A stretch of 64,000 nucleotides of DNA from assembly GCF_000719265.1 (NCBI RefSeq), contig NZ_JOFL01000004.1:1-64000 (forward strand), given 5' to 3'. The notes below the pieces were generated by a model that saw nothing but the letters and a program-made list of their open reading frames with translations, did no database searches and was not told the DNA's origin. Every line of letters starts with the position of its first letter. The first letter of the stretch is position 1. The translations under genes and the position numbers were made by a program. This DNA comes from Streptomyces roseoverticillatus. Its GTDB lineage: Bacteria; Actinomycetota; Actinomycetes; Streptomycetales; Streptomycetaceae. This document shows, piece after piece, positions 1 through 7,887 of this stretch.

Positions 1-2
1 GC

Positions 3-920
3 CCCCACCCCGCCCCCGCCCCCACCCTCGACCCCCGTCTCTCCCTCGCCCTCGGCCGGCCCCGTCACGGGGACTCGCTCACCCGCCGTGCCGGGCGGTC
101 CCTCCGCAAACTCGCCTCGTCCGCCGCGCAGGACGTGGCCGAGGAGGCCCGTGTCGCGGAGCAGTTGCAGCAGCCCGTGACGACCGGCCGGGTCGTCGCG
201 GTCACCTCCATCCGGGGCGGGGTCGGGAAGACCAGCGTGTCGGCCCTGCTCGCGCGCGCCTTCATCCACTACCGGCACGACCAGGTCCTCGCCCTGGACG
301 CCGATGCCGCGCTCGGCACGCTGCCCGTCCGCCTCGGGGCCGGCGAAGTGCGCTGGTCGTGCACGGAGCTGGCACGGCTGCTCACTCCGTCCATGACCCT
401 GTCCGACGTCACGGAGTACCTCGTCCCCGTGGACGGAGGCTGGTTGCTGCCCGCGAGTCAGGGGCGGGTCGGTGCGCCCCTCGACCTGCGCACCTACCGC
501 AAGGTCACCCTGGCCCTCCGCCGCTACTTCGCCGTCACCGTCGCGGACTGCGAGTCGCTGCCGGGCGAGGTGGCCCGTACGGCCATGGACACGGCCCACG
601 CGCGCGTCGTGGTTGCTCCCCTGACCGCCGAGGGGGTGGGCGGCACCCGCATCGTCCTCGAATGGCTCGCGCGCCTGCCGCACCCGGCGCTCACCACGAC
701 GGTGGTCGCCCTGACCGCGGCCTCGCCCGACATGCCGCTCGACGTGAAGGCCGCCGCAACGCACCTGAAGGAGGCCGGCGTCCCGGTGGTGTCCCTGCCG
801 TACGACCGTCATCTGGCCGGAGGAGGCCCCATCCGTACCGAACTGCTCGGCCGGGCCACCCGCCGGGCCGCCACCCGGCTGGCGGCAGAGGTGCTGGAGC
901 GGGCGGTGCGTGCCCGGTGA
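3..920 (+). CDS. MinD/ParA-like ATPase of a type VII secretion locus (5' truncated)
   Basis: The frame is open to the left edge of the window, so the gene starts upstream. At least 305 residues are visible. The first part is rich in proline and alanine, followed by a basic stretch and then a P-loop NTPase domain. Its deviant Walker A motif is RGGVGKTS, with an ALDADAALG segment typical of MinD/ParA/CpsD ATPases (about nt 205-310). The next gene, eccC, starts inside the stop codon (GTGA overlap), so the two are translationally coupled. Proline-rich MinD-like proteins are a known companion of actinobacterial ESX/T7SS genes. A role in energising or positioning the secretion apparatus is inferred from that context only. 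An internal GTG at 135 is a possible but less likely start, because the upstream frame also looks coding. Confidence 0.8.
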   Translation, partial: PHPAPAPTLDPRLSLALGRPRHGDSLTRRAGRSLRKLASSAAQDVAEEARVAEQLQQPVTTGRVVAVTSIRGGVGKTSVSALLARAFIHYRHDQVLALDADAALGTLPVRLGAGEVRWSCTELARLLTPSMTLSDVTEYLVPVDGGWLLPASQGRVGAPLDLRTYRKVTLALRRYFAVTVADCESLPGEVARTAMDTAHARVVVAPLTAEGVGGTRIVLEWLARLPHPALTTTVVALTAASPDMPLDVKAAATHLKEAGVPVVSLPYDRHLAGGGPIRTELLGRATRRAATRLAAEVLERAVRAR

Positions 921-3900
921 CGCAGCAGCTGGTACACCGCCCCGCGCGGTCCACGCGCCCGCTCGCCCCGATGCCGCCGCGCACCGTCGAGCCACCGCCG
1001 AACCTGCCCGAGGGAAAGGTGGGCAACGCCGCCACGTCGCTGCTGCCCCTGGCCGGTGTCGTGAGCTCGGTCGTGATGATGACGGTGATCCGCAACAGCC
1101 AGTTCGCGGGCCTGGGCGCCATCGTCCTCGTCGTCGCGCTGATGGGCTCGGTGGCGCTGTTCCTGTCCCAGCGCGGCAAGGCGCAGCGCACCCGGCGTAC
1201 CCAGCGCGAGCGCTACCTGGAGTACTTGGAGGAGCTGCGGGAGGAGGCGGGGACGGTGGAGCGGGAACAGCGCCGGGCGGCCCGGCTCCTCAGCCCGCCC
1301 CCGCAGGCCCTGTACGACCTGGTGGGGGACCCGGCGCGGCTGTGGGAGCGGCGCCGTACGGACGCCGATTTCCTCCGCATCCGTGTGGGTACCGGCGCCG
1401 TCCCCGTACGGGAGATGACGATCGGCCAGAACGCGGGTGGCGGGGTGCTGACGCCGCCCGATCCGTTCATGCTCAACGAGGCGCGCGCCCTGCTGACCCG
1501 TTTCGCCACGGCCACGGACTTCCCGGTGACGGTGCCGCTGGACCGGGCCGGGAACGTCAGCGTCGTCGGGGACCGCGAAGGCGTCCTGCGCGTCGCCCGT
1601 GCCCTGCTCGTCCAGACCGCGACCGGTCATGCACCGGACGACGTGGCCGTCGCTATCGGGGTGCCCGGCGAGCGGCTGGCCGACTGGGAGTGGGCGAAGT
1701 GGCTCCCGCACGTGCTGGACGGGCAGGAGCACGACGGGCCGGTCGCCGCGCGCCGTATCGCGCCGGGCCTGCCGCAGCTCGCCCGGATCCTCGGCACCGA
1801 CCTGCGGCAGCGGGCCTCGTACGCGGCCGAGGTGCGCCGCGGCCTGTCCGGCAAGGACGCGCTGCAGCTCGCCGGGCGGCTGCTGGTGATCAGCGACGAG
1901 TACGGGGACACGGCCGCCGAGCTGCCGCGGCCGGACGCCGCCGTTCCCTTGGCGGACATGGGCGTGACCGTGCTGCACCTGCTGGAACGGCAGGTGCACG
2001 AGCCCGACCGGGTGAGCGTGCGGATCACCGTCGACGGCGAACGGATCACCGTCGAGGACCTCCGCGCACCCGGTGTCCCCGGCGCACCCGGTGTCCCCGG
2101 CGCCCACGGCATCGCGGACGAGATCGGCGTGGCCGCCGCCGAGGGACTCGCCCGCACGCTCGCCCCGCTCCGGCTGTCGGCCGAGTCCGCGGCCGAGGGC
2201 ACCCCCGTCACCGGTCCGGTCGACTTCCCCGCGCTCCTCGGCATCGAGGACCCGGCCGCCCTGGACATCGCCCGGCTGTGGGCGCCGCGCGGCGAACGCG
2301 CCTTCCTGCGCGTACCGATCGGCGTGAACGACCGCCGCGAGCCGGTGCTGCTGGACCTCAAGGAGTCGTCCGAGCTCGGCATGGGCCCGCACGGCTTGTG
2401 CGTCGGGGCCACCGGCTCCGGCAAGAGCGAGCTGCTGCGCACCCTCGTGCTCGCCCTCGTCGCCACGCACGCGCCGGAGGACCTGGCGCTGGTCCTGGTC
2501 GACTACAAGGGCGGCGCCACCTTCGCCCCCTTCGCCGGGCTCCCGCACGTCGCCGGGGTGATCACGAACCTGGAGAACCAGGCCGGGCTCGTCGAGCGCG
2601 TCCACACCAGCCTCGCCGGCGAGGTCAAGCGCCGCCAGCAGGTCCTCAAGGACGCCGGGAACGTCGCCGACATCGGCCACTACGCGGCGCTGCGCGCCGA
2701 GCGCCCCGAGCTGGAGCCGCTGCCCCACCTCTTCGTCGTCATCGACGAGTTCGGCGAACTCATCACGGCCAAGCCCGACTTCATCGACCTGTTCCTGTCC
2801 ATCGGCCGCATCGGCCGCTCGATCGGCGTGCACCTGCTGCTGTCCAGCCAGCGCATCGAGGGCGGCAGGCTCAAGGGCCTGGACACGTACCTGTCCTACC
2901 GGCTCGGCCTGCGCACCTTCTCCGCCGACGAGTCGCGCACCGTGCTCGACACCACCGACGCCTTCCACCTGCCGCCGCTGCCGGGCTTCGGCTACCTCAA
3001 GGTGGACACCTCCACGTACGAGCGGTTCAAGGCGGGGTTCGTCTCCGGCGCGTACCGCGGGCCCGCCCGGGCGGCCGGAACGGCGGACGACAAACCGACG
3101 GCCTGGCCGTACCCCGCCTTCAACACGCTCGCTTTCAACACGCTTGCCACCAATACGCCCGCCGCCTCCGCGACGGCGAGCGACCAGGCGCCCGCGCCCG
3201 CCGTGCGCGAGCGCGAGACCGGCCCCACCGTGATGTCGGCGATGGTCGACCAGCTGCGCTCTGCCGCGCCGGCCGTCCGGCGCATATGGCTGCCGCCGCT
3301 GCCCGGCGCCCTCACCCTCGACGCGGCCGCCGGCCCTCTGGAGGTCTCCGAGCGCGGGCTGGGACTCGCCGGCCGCCGCCCCGGCGCCGTGCGGGTGCCC
3401 TTGGGCGTGCTGGACGACCCGGCCCGGCAGTGGCAGGGGCCGTGGAACCTCGACCTCACGGTCGCCGGCGGCCACGTGGCCGTCATCGGCGGCCCCCAGT
3501 CCGGCAAGACCACCCTGCTGCGCACGATCGCCCTGTCACTGGCGCTGACGTACACGCCGGCCGAGGTCGCCGTCTACGGGCTGGACCTGGCCGGCGGCGG
3601 GCTCGCGGTGCTCGCCGGGCTGCCGCACGTCGGCGGGATCGCAGGCCGCGCCGACCACGAGCGCGCGGCCCGTACCGTCGCCGAGGTCCGCGCCATGCTC
3701 GCCGCCCGCGAGGAGGCCTTCCGCGAGCACGGCATCGACTCCGTCGACCAGCTTCGCGGGCTGCGTGCCGACGGCGGGCTGCCGGGTCTCGGCTCGACCG
3801 ACGTCGTGCTGCTGATCGACGGGTTCGGGGCCCTGCGCGACGAGTTCGCGGCCCTCGACGACGACGTCGCGGACCTCCTCAAGCGGGGCGGCGGCTACGG

Positions 3901-4960
3901 CATCCACGTCGTCGCGGGCATGCTGCGCTGGAACGACGTCCGCATCGCCACCCAGTCGATGTTCGGCACCCAGCTCGAACTGCGCCTGAACGATCCGAGC
4001 GACTCCTGCATCGACCGCAAGCTCTCCGAGACCATCGGCGCCGACGCGCCGGGCCGCGTCCTCACCCACGACAAGCTCTTCGCCCAGGCGGCCCTGCCGC
4101 GCATCGACTCCGCCCCCTCCGCCGGGGACCTCGGACCCGCCCTGGAGGAGGCGGCCCGTACGGTACGCGCCACGTGGCACGGCGACCTCGCCGCACCCGT
4201 GCGCGTCCTGCCCACCCGGCTGCCCGCCGGCAAGCTGCCGGGCCCGGCGGCCGAACCGCGGCGCGTCCCCATCGGCGTCGGCCAGGAGGCCCTCGACCCC
4301 GTCCTCCTCGACCTCTTCGCCCACGACCAGCACCTGCTGGTCCTCGGCGACAACGAGTGCGGCAAGACCAACCTGCTGCGCCTCGTCGCCCGGCAGTTCA
4401 CCGACCGCTACCCGGACGACGAGCTCGTCTTCGCCGTCTTCGACCCCCGCCGGGGCCTGCGCGGTGCCGTCCCCGAGCCCTACCGCGGCGGCTACGCCCA
4501 CAACGCGAAGACCGCCGCGGGGCTGGCCGCCGGGATCGCCAAGGAGCTGGAGAAGCGCCTGCCGGACGAGAGCGCCGACCACGACGCCCTCGTCGACGAC
4601 CCGGGCTTCACCGGGCCGCGCATCGTCGTCCTGGTCGACGACTACGACATCCTCACCACGGCGGGGCAGCAGCCGCTCTCGCCGTTCCTGCCGTACGTGT
4701 CCTCCGCGCAGGACATCGGCCTGCACTTCGTGGTGGCCCGGCGCGTGGCCGGCTCGTCGCGTGCCCTGTACGAACCGTTCCTGACCACGCTGCGGGAGAC
4801 GGGGACGGCCGCCCTGGTCATGACCGGCGACCGCACCGAGGGGCAGTTGTTCCCGGGGCTGTACGCGTCCGCGCAGCCGCCCGGGCGGGGCACGCTGGTC
4901 CGCCGCGGGCGCCGCCACCAGCTCGTCCAGACAGCCCTCGCCTACGAGGACCGCCCGTGA
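917..4960 (+). CDS. eccC: Type VII secretion FtsK/SpoIIIE ATPase EccC
   Basis: A 1347-residue membrane ATPase, the motor of ESX/type VII secretion. Two hydrophobic segments lie at about residues 37-60 and 62-82. Three FtsK/SpoIIIE ATPase domains follow, as in other EccC proteins. Domain 1 has Walker A GATGSGKSE near residue 497 and Walker B VVIDEFGEL near 606. Domain 2 has GGPQSGKTT near 858, and domain 3 has LGDNECGKTN near 1141. Domain 1 keeps the most canonical motifs, consistent with it being the main catalytic domain in the family. The GTG start at 917 overlaps the upstream MinD-like stop by four bases; the longer open frame further upstream is only a shadow. A short threonine/alanine-rich linker (encoded near nt 3110-3200) separates domains 1 and 2. 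Confidence 0.95.
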   Translation: MTQQLVHRPARSTRPLAPMPPRTVEPPPNLPEGKVGNAATSLLPLAGVVSSVVMMTVIRNSQFAGLGAIVLVVALMGSVALFLSQRGKAQRTRRTQRERYLEYLEELREEAGTVEREQRRAARLLSPPPQALYDLVGDPARLWERRRTDADFLRIRVGTGAVPVREMTIGQNAGGGVLTPPDPFMLNEARALLTRFATATDFPVTVPLDRAGNVSVVGDREGVLRVARALLVQTATGHAPDDVAVAIGVPGERLADWEWAKWLPHVLDGQEHDGPVAARRIAPGLPQLARILGTDLRQRASYAAEVRRGLSGKDALQLAGRLLVISDEYGDTAAELPRPDAAVPLADMGVTVLHLLERQVHEPDRVSVRITVDGERITVEDLRAPGVPGAPGVPGAHGIADEIGVAAAEGLARTLAPLRLSAESAAEGTPVTGPVDFPALLGIEDPAALDIARLWAPRGERAFLRVPIGVNDRREPVLLDLKESSELGMGPHGLCVGATGSGKSELLRTLVLALVATHAPEDLALVLVDYKGGATFAPFAGLPHVAGVITNLENQAGLVERVHTSLAGEVKRRQQVLKDAGNVADIGHYAALRAERPELEPLPHLFVVIDEFGELITAKPDFIDLFLSIGRIGRSIGVHLLLSSQRIEGGRLKGLDTYLSYRLGLRTFSADESRTVLDTTDAFHLPPLPGFGYLKVDTSTYERFKAGFVSGAYRGPARAAGTADDKPTAWPYPAFNTLAFNTLATNTPAASATASDQAPAPAVRERETGPTVMSAMVDQLRSAAPAVRRIWLPPLPGALTLDAAAGPLEVSERGLGLAGRRPGAVRVPLGVLDDPARQWQGPWNLDLTVAGGHVAVIGGPQSGKTTLLRTIALSLALTYTPAEVAVYGLDLAGGGLAVLAGLPHVGGIAGRADHERAARTVAEVRAMLAAREEAFREHGIDSVDQLRGLRADGGLPGLGSTDVVLLIDGFGALRDEFAALDDDVADLLKRGGGYGIHVVAGMLRWNDVRIATQSMFGTQLELRLNDPSDSCIDRKLSETIGADAPGRVLTHDKLFAQAALPRIDSAPSAGDLGPALEEAARTVRATWHGDLAAPVRVLPTRLPAGKLPGPAAEPRRVPIGVGQEALDPVLLDLFAHDQHLLVLGDNECGKTNLLRLVARQFTDRYPDDELVFAVFDPRRGLRGAVPEPYRGGYAHNAKTAAGLAAGIAKELEKRLPDESADHDALVDDPGFTGPRIVVLVDDYDILTTAGQQPLSPFLPYVSSAQDIGLHFVVARRVAGSSRALYEPFLTTLRETGTAALVMTGDRTEGQLFPGLYASAQPPGRGTLVRRGRRHQLVQTALAYEDRP

Positions 4961-5029
4961 AGCAGGAACAGGACCGCCCGTGAAGCCGGAACAGGACTGC
5001 CCGTGAAGCAGGAACAGGACCGCCCGTGA
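4957..5029 (+). repeat. Three tandem 23-bp copies forming overlapping 8-codon mini-ORFs
   Basis: The GTGA junction at the eccC stop recurs every 23 bp, at 4957, 4980, 5003 and 5026. Each copy carries an AGGAAC/AGGAC Shine-Dalgarno-like stretch followed by GTG. Each GTG opens an 8-codon reading frame (GTG AAG C(A/C)G GAA CAG GAC and two more codons) whose TGA overlaps the next GTG by four bases. The last overlap is with the start of the DUF6177-like gene. The sequence therefore reads as a chain of stop/start couplings between eccC and the next gene. Confidence 0.9.
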
Positions 5030-6447
5030 CCAAGGACGTCATCGCCCTCACCCCCCGCATGCCCGACACCTGGGCGCTGCTGGCCGGACTGTACGCGGGC
5101 GGCCCCGACCTGGGCGCCGAAGCCTCCCACGACGGCGCCGTCATCCGGCTCAGCGCGCGCGACGGTCGCCCTCTCGTCTCGCTCGACGCGCCGCTGCTCG
5201 TCCAGGTGCCCGGCGAGGCCGAACGCCTCCTCGGCGTCCGGGCCCCCGTCCAGGGCCCGTTCTGGTGGACCGAGGTCCGTGCGTCGACGGCCGTGCCCGA
5301 AGCCGCGCCCCTCGCGGGTTCCGTCGCCGGGCGCCTCGCCGCCCTGCGCGGCGGCGTCGTCTGGCCGCCGGAAGCTGCCACCACGGATGTCGTCGGGACG
5401 CCGGAGGGGAAGGAGGGTGTCACTGCCCGCCCGGAGCCCGGCGGTGCGCAGCCCGCCGTCGACGTCCTCACCGGCACCACGGCGGTCGTCCTGGCCGACC
5501 GGCCCGTCCTCGCCCTGACCGCGTGGCTCTCGGACATCCTCCGGACGGCCACCGCGGGCGGCCTCGCCCTGCAGATCGTCACCCCGCCCCACGTGCGCCT
5601 GAGCCTGCCCCTGCGCACCGCCCTGACCGGCGCTCCCAACCGCTGGGTCGTCCAGGACCCGGCCTGCGGCTACTACGACGGGCTCTCCGGCGCCGTACTG
5701 CGCTGGCAGGACGGCACGTTCGCCCCCGTCCGCGACGAGGCGGGGGAGACCTTGACGGCCGAGGCGTTCACGGGCGCGCCGCCCACGGCGGAACGCCAGC
5801 TCGTCGTCGCCTTCCGCACCCTGCACGAGCCCGACGACGACCTGGTCCTCGGCCGGTCCCTCGCCACCGCCTGGACGGCGCTCACCGGTTCCCCGCCCGC
5901 CGGCTGGGGCACTGCCGAGCCGGTCAACCTGCCCTGGTCGGAGCGCCAGTTGACCGGCCTCGCGCGGGAGCGCTCGCCCGAACCCACGCACCTGCTCGCC
6001 GTCGGCGGCCCCGGCCGCCCCGCCATCGCCACCCACCGCGTCACCCGCACCGGGCAGGGCATCGAGGAGGACGTCACCTTCGCCCTCGGCTGCGGTGAGG
6101 ACGAGCCCGTGCCCCTGGACGCGATCGGGCCGCTCGCCCGCACCCTCGTCGCCGAGCACGGCCTGACCACGATGTTCACGTCCCTGCGCCGGGCCCGCCG
6201 CGACCTCACGGTCCCGCCGCACTTCGAGGCGCCGCCGGTCCCGGTCTCCTACACCCTGGGCGCGGCGGGCGTCCGCGCGGCGGGCCCGGACTATGCCCTC
6301 CGCCCGCCCCTGGCCCTCACCCCCCAGCGCCTCGGCCCACCCGCGGACCCGGCCGTCCACTACCCCTTGGGTGACGGCACGGACGCCGGGAGCTGGGTCA
6401 CGCTGCAACACCTCACGGCCCACTTGGAGTCGGCGCCGGAGAGCTGA
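5026..6447 (+). CDS. T7SS-associated protein, DUF6177-like
   Basis: A 473-residue cytoplasmic-looking protein with no signal peptide or membrane segment. The N-terminus (MTKDVIALTPRMPDTWALL) and overall length fit the uncharacterised DUF6177 family, which I recall as a companion of Streptomyces eccC genes; this name is from memory and not searched. Function is unknown. The GTG start is the fourth in a series of 23-bp spaced GTGA junctions and has AGGA-type ribosome binding sequence 8-12 bases upstream. It is probably the last gene of the T7SS operon, since a perfect 16-bp stem terminator follows directly after the stop codon. Confidence 0.65.
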   Translation: MTKDVIALTPRMPDTWALLAGLYAGGPDLGAEASHDGAVIRLSARDGRPLVSLDAPLLVQVPGEAERLLGVRAPVQGPFWWTEVRASTAVPEAAPLAGSVAGRLAALRGGVVWPPEAATTDVVGTPEGKEGVTARPEPGGAQPAVDVLTGTTAVVLADRPVLALTAWLSDILRTATAGGLALQIVTPPHVRLSLPLRTALTGAPNRWVVQDPACGYYDGLSGAVLRWQDGTFAPVRDEAGETLTAEAFTGAPPTAERQLVVAFRTLHEPDDDLVLGRSLATAWTALTGSPPAGWGTAEPVNLPWSERQLTGLARERSPEPTHLLAVGGPGRPAIATHRVTRTGQGIEEDVTFALGCGEDEPVPLDAIGPLARTLVAEHGLTTMFTSLRRARRDLTVPPHFEAPPVPVSYTLGAAGVRAAGPDYALRPPLALTPQRLGPPADPAVHYPLGDGTDAGSWVTLQHLTAHLESAPES

Positions 6448-6453
6448 GAAACG

Positions 6454-6491
6454 CAGGAGTCCCCCCGTCCGGCCGGACGGGGGGACTCCTG
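6454..6491. terminator. Strong inverted repeat at the end of the T7SS operon
   Basis: A near-perfect stem (left arm from C6454, right arm to G6491; core AGGAGTCCCCCCGTCC) closes on a GGCC loop. It is flanked by AAA on the left and TTT on the right, so it can serve both the operon ending at 6447 and the tRNA gene on the minus strand. Confidence 0.8.
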
Positions 6492-6499
6492 TTTCGCTG

Positions 6500-6572
6500 T
6501 GCCCCCGGGCAGATTCGAACTGCCGACACCCGCTTTAGGAGAGCGGTGCTCTATCCCCTGAGCTACGGAGGC
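6500..6572 (-). tRNA. tRNA-Arg, anticodon CCT
   Basis: The reverse complement folds as a 73-nt cloverleaf. The acceptor stem GCCTCCG pairs with CGGGGGC. The D-arm is GCTCAGGGGATAGAGC. The anticodon stem is CCGCT/AGCGG with loop CTCCTAA, giving anticodon CCT (codon AGG, Arg). The T-arm contains GGTTCGAATC-like sequence (CAGTTCGAATCTG). CCA is not encoded. I saw no integrase or duplicated 3' end nearby, so there is no sign of an integrated element. Confidence 0.95.
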
Positions 6573-6618
6573 AAGGTAGCCGCCAGTGTAGCGGGTGGCG
6601 GGGAGGCGGGGTCAGGGG

Positions 6619-6993
6619 CTAGAGGCTCCAGGACAGGGTGTGGTCCGTCGTGGTCAGGGCCGCGAGGACGATCAGGTCGGCGGCGCCCAGGGTCAGGCCG
6701 AGGAGCGCGCGGCCGCGGCGGGTCGTGCCGCGGGCGAGGGCCAGGGTCGCCAGCACGAGGGCGAGGGGGCCCAGGACGACATTGAAGACCAGGAGGCCCA
6801 CCAGGCCGAGGACGAACGAGGCGACGGCCATGCCGTCGGCCTCGCGGCGGGCGGGCGGGGTGGGTGCCTTCTGAGTCTCCTGCTGAGACTCCTGCGCCTG
6901 GGCCTGCTCCGTTTTCTGAGGCTTCTGCTCGGCGGGGCGCTCCGCGTGCTGTTCCTTGGACCGGTCCTTGCGGCGCGTCAGTGTCGTCGTCAT
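6619..6993 (-). CDS. Small membrane protein with DUF4190-like domain
   Basis: A 124-residue protein. Residues 1-55 are charged and low in complexity, rich in Gln, Glu and Lys. Two hydrophobic segments follow: GMAVASFVLGLVGLLVFNVV and a second segment around RALLGLTLGAADLIVLAAL. This arrangement of a soluble tail and a two-helix 'A-x-SFVLG' hairpin matches DUF4190 proteins. Function is unknown. The ATG is preceded by a GGAGGGAGC ribosome binding site. The gene lies one base downstream of the 48-residue membrane ORF on the same strand, so the two are probably co-translated under the operator region at 7178-7244. Confidence 0.7.
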   Translation of the reverse strand: MTTTLTRRKDRSKEQHAERPAEQKPQKTEQAQAQESQQETQKAPTPPARREADGMAVASFVLGLVGLLVFNVVLGPLALVLATLALARGTTRRGRALLGLTLGAADLIVLAALTTTDHTLSWSL

Positions 6994-6994
6994 C

Positions 6995-7144
6995 TCAGTG
7001 CTCCCTCCTGCGTTCGCGGACGGCGAAGACCAGCAGCCACAGGGCGATCGCCGTGGCCGCCGGGATGACCACCGGGAGCGTGAGGTGGGCGGCGGCGCCC
7101 ACGAGGACTCCCAGGAGGAGCACGGCCGCCACTAGGAAGATCAT
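6995..7144 (-). CDS. Small hydrophobic membrane protein
   Basis: A 49-residue protein (MIFLVAAVLLLGVLVGAAAH...) with two predicted membrane helices and a charged end (RERRREH). The ATG at 7144 has AAGGGCAAGGA just upstream. A longer frame reaches 7189 but would run through the operator sequence. The family is not recognised. It is divergent from the TetR gene at 7246 and shares its operator region, so it and the DUF4190-like gene are the likely targets of that repressor. Confidence 0.6.
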   Translation of the reverse strand: MIFLVAAVLLLGVLVGAAAHLTLPVVIPAATAIALWLLVFAVRERRREH

Positions 7145-7177
7145 GTCCTTGCCCTTCTTGGGTGAACAGTTGGAATG

Positions 7178-7244
7178 ACAGTTGTTCACTGAAATCCAGC
7201 GTAGCGCTCCTGGCGCCCTGTGGCAAACAGTTGTTTACTGAATT
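7178..7244. promoter_or_regulatory. Duplicated operator between divergent membrane gene and TetR gene
   Basis: Two near-identical 18-bp boxes lie at 7178-7195 and 7227-7244. They share ACAGTTGTTyACTGAAwT, 49 bp apart. Each contains an inverted element (for example AAACA-GT-TGTTT at 7225-7236, and GTGAACA...TGTTCAC spanning 7162-7188). The second box ends two bases before the TetR start codon. This is a typical arrangement for an autoregulating TetR repressor that also controls the divergent gene. Confidence 0.7.
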
Positions 7245-7245
7245 C

Positions 7246-7887
7246 ATGAACAGCAGCACCCGCGCCACGCTCGGGGTCCGTCAGGCCCAGAAGCTGAAGA
7301 CCCGTCAGGCCCTCCTCGACGCCGCCCTGAAGCTGCTGGAGGAGCAGAGTCTGAGCAGCCTCGGGCTGCGGGAGGTCACGCGGGTGGTGGGGGTCGCGCC
7401 GGCCGCGTTCTACCGGCACTTCCGGGACATGGCGGAGCTCGGCGTCGCGCTCGTCGAGGAGTCGCTCGGGAGCCTGCACGTGATGATCCGGGCCGTGCTG
7501 GCGGAGCAGCAGGAGGCGGAGGAGGTCATCGACCGCAGCGTCGAGGCCGTGGCGGACCACGTACGGCGGCACCCGGCGCACGTGCGGTTCGTCGCCCGGG
7601 AGCGGCACGGCGGGGTGCGGGCGGTGCGGGAGGCCATCGCGGCGGAGCTGGCGCGGTTCGGGGACGAGGTCGCCGCCGCGCTCGCCGCGCAGGAGGTGTC
7701 GCGGGGCTGGAGCGCCGAGGACGTGCGGATGCTCGCCGGGCTCTACGTCGACCATCTCGTGATGACCGCGTCGGCGTTCGTGGAGGCCTCCGCGGAGGAA
7801 CCGGAGGAGGAGCGGGTCATCGCCGACACCGCCCGGCGGCAGCTGCGGCTGATCAGTCTCGGCCGCCGGCACTGGCGCGCGGCCTGA
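7246..7887 (+). CDS. TetR-family transcriptional regulator
   Basis: A 213-residue regulator. The N-terminal helix-turn-helix spans residues ~15-60, with the family pattern LREVTRVVGVAPAAFYRHFRDMAEL. The ligand-binding half is alpha-helical and not diagnostic. I chose the ATG at 7246 (MNSSTRATLG) instead of 7162, because the region between contains the operator boxes. The HTH is followed by long acidic helices (AEQQEAEEVIDRSVEAV), as in the FadR-like subgroup. The gene is convergent with the M6 protease gene and the two overlap by 35 bp at their 3' ends. Confidence 0.85.
   Translation: MNSSTRATLGVRQAQKLKTRQALLDAALKLLEEQSLSSLGLREVTRVVGVAPAAFYRHFRDMAELGVALVEESLGSLHVMIRAVLAEQQEAEEVIDRSVEAVADHVRRHPAHVRFVARERHGGVRAVREAIAAELARFGDEVAAALAAQEVSRGWSAEDVRMLAGLYVDHLVMTASAFVEASAEEPEEERVIADTARRQLRLISLGRRHWRAA

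Noticed and set aside
809..3475. 888-codon open frame antisense to eccC
   Set aside because: Produced by GC-rich codon bias of the real gene; translation is low-complexity Arg/Gly/Ala with no motifs.
910..4983. 1357-codon frame inside eccC in another frame
   Set aside because: Arg/Pro/Ala-rich shadow; only its last codons are of interest because they run into the mini-ORF repeat.
6500..6572. tRNA-Arg as an integration site
   Set aside because: No integrase gene and no second copy of the tRNA 3' end seen nearby.
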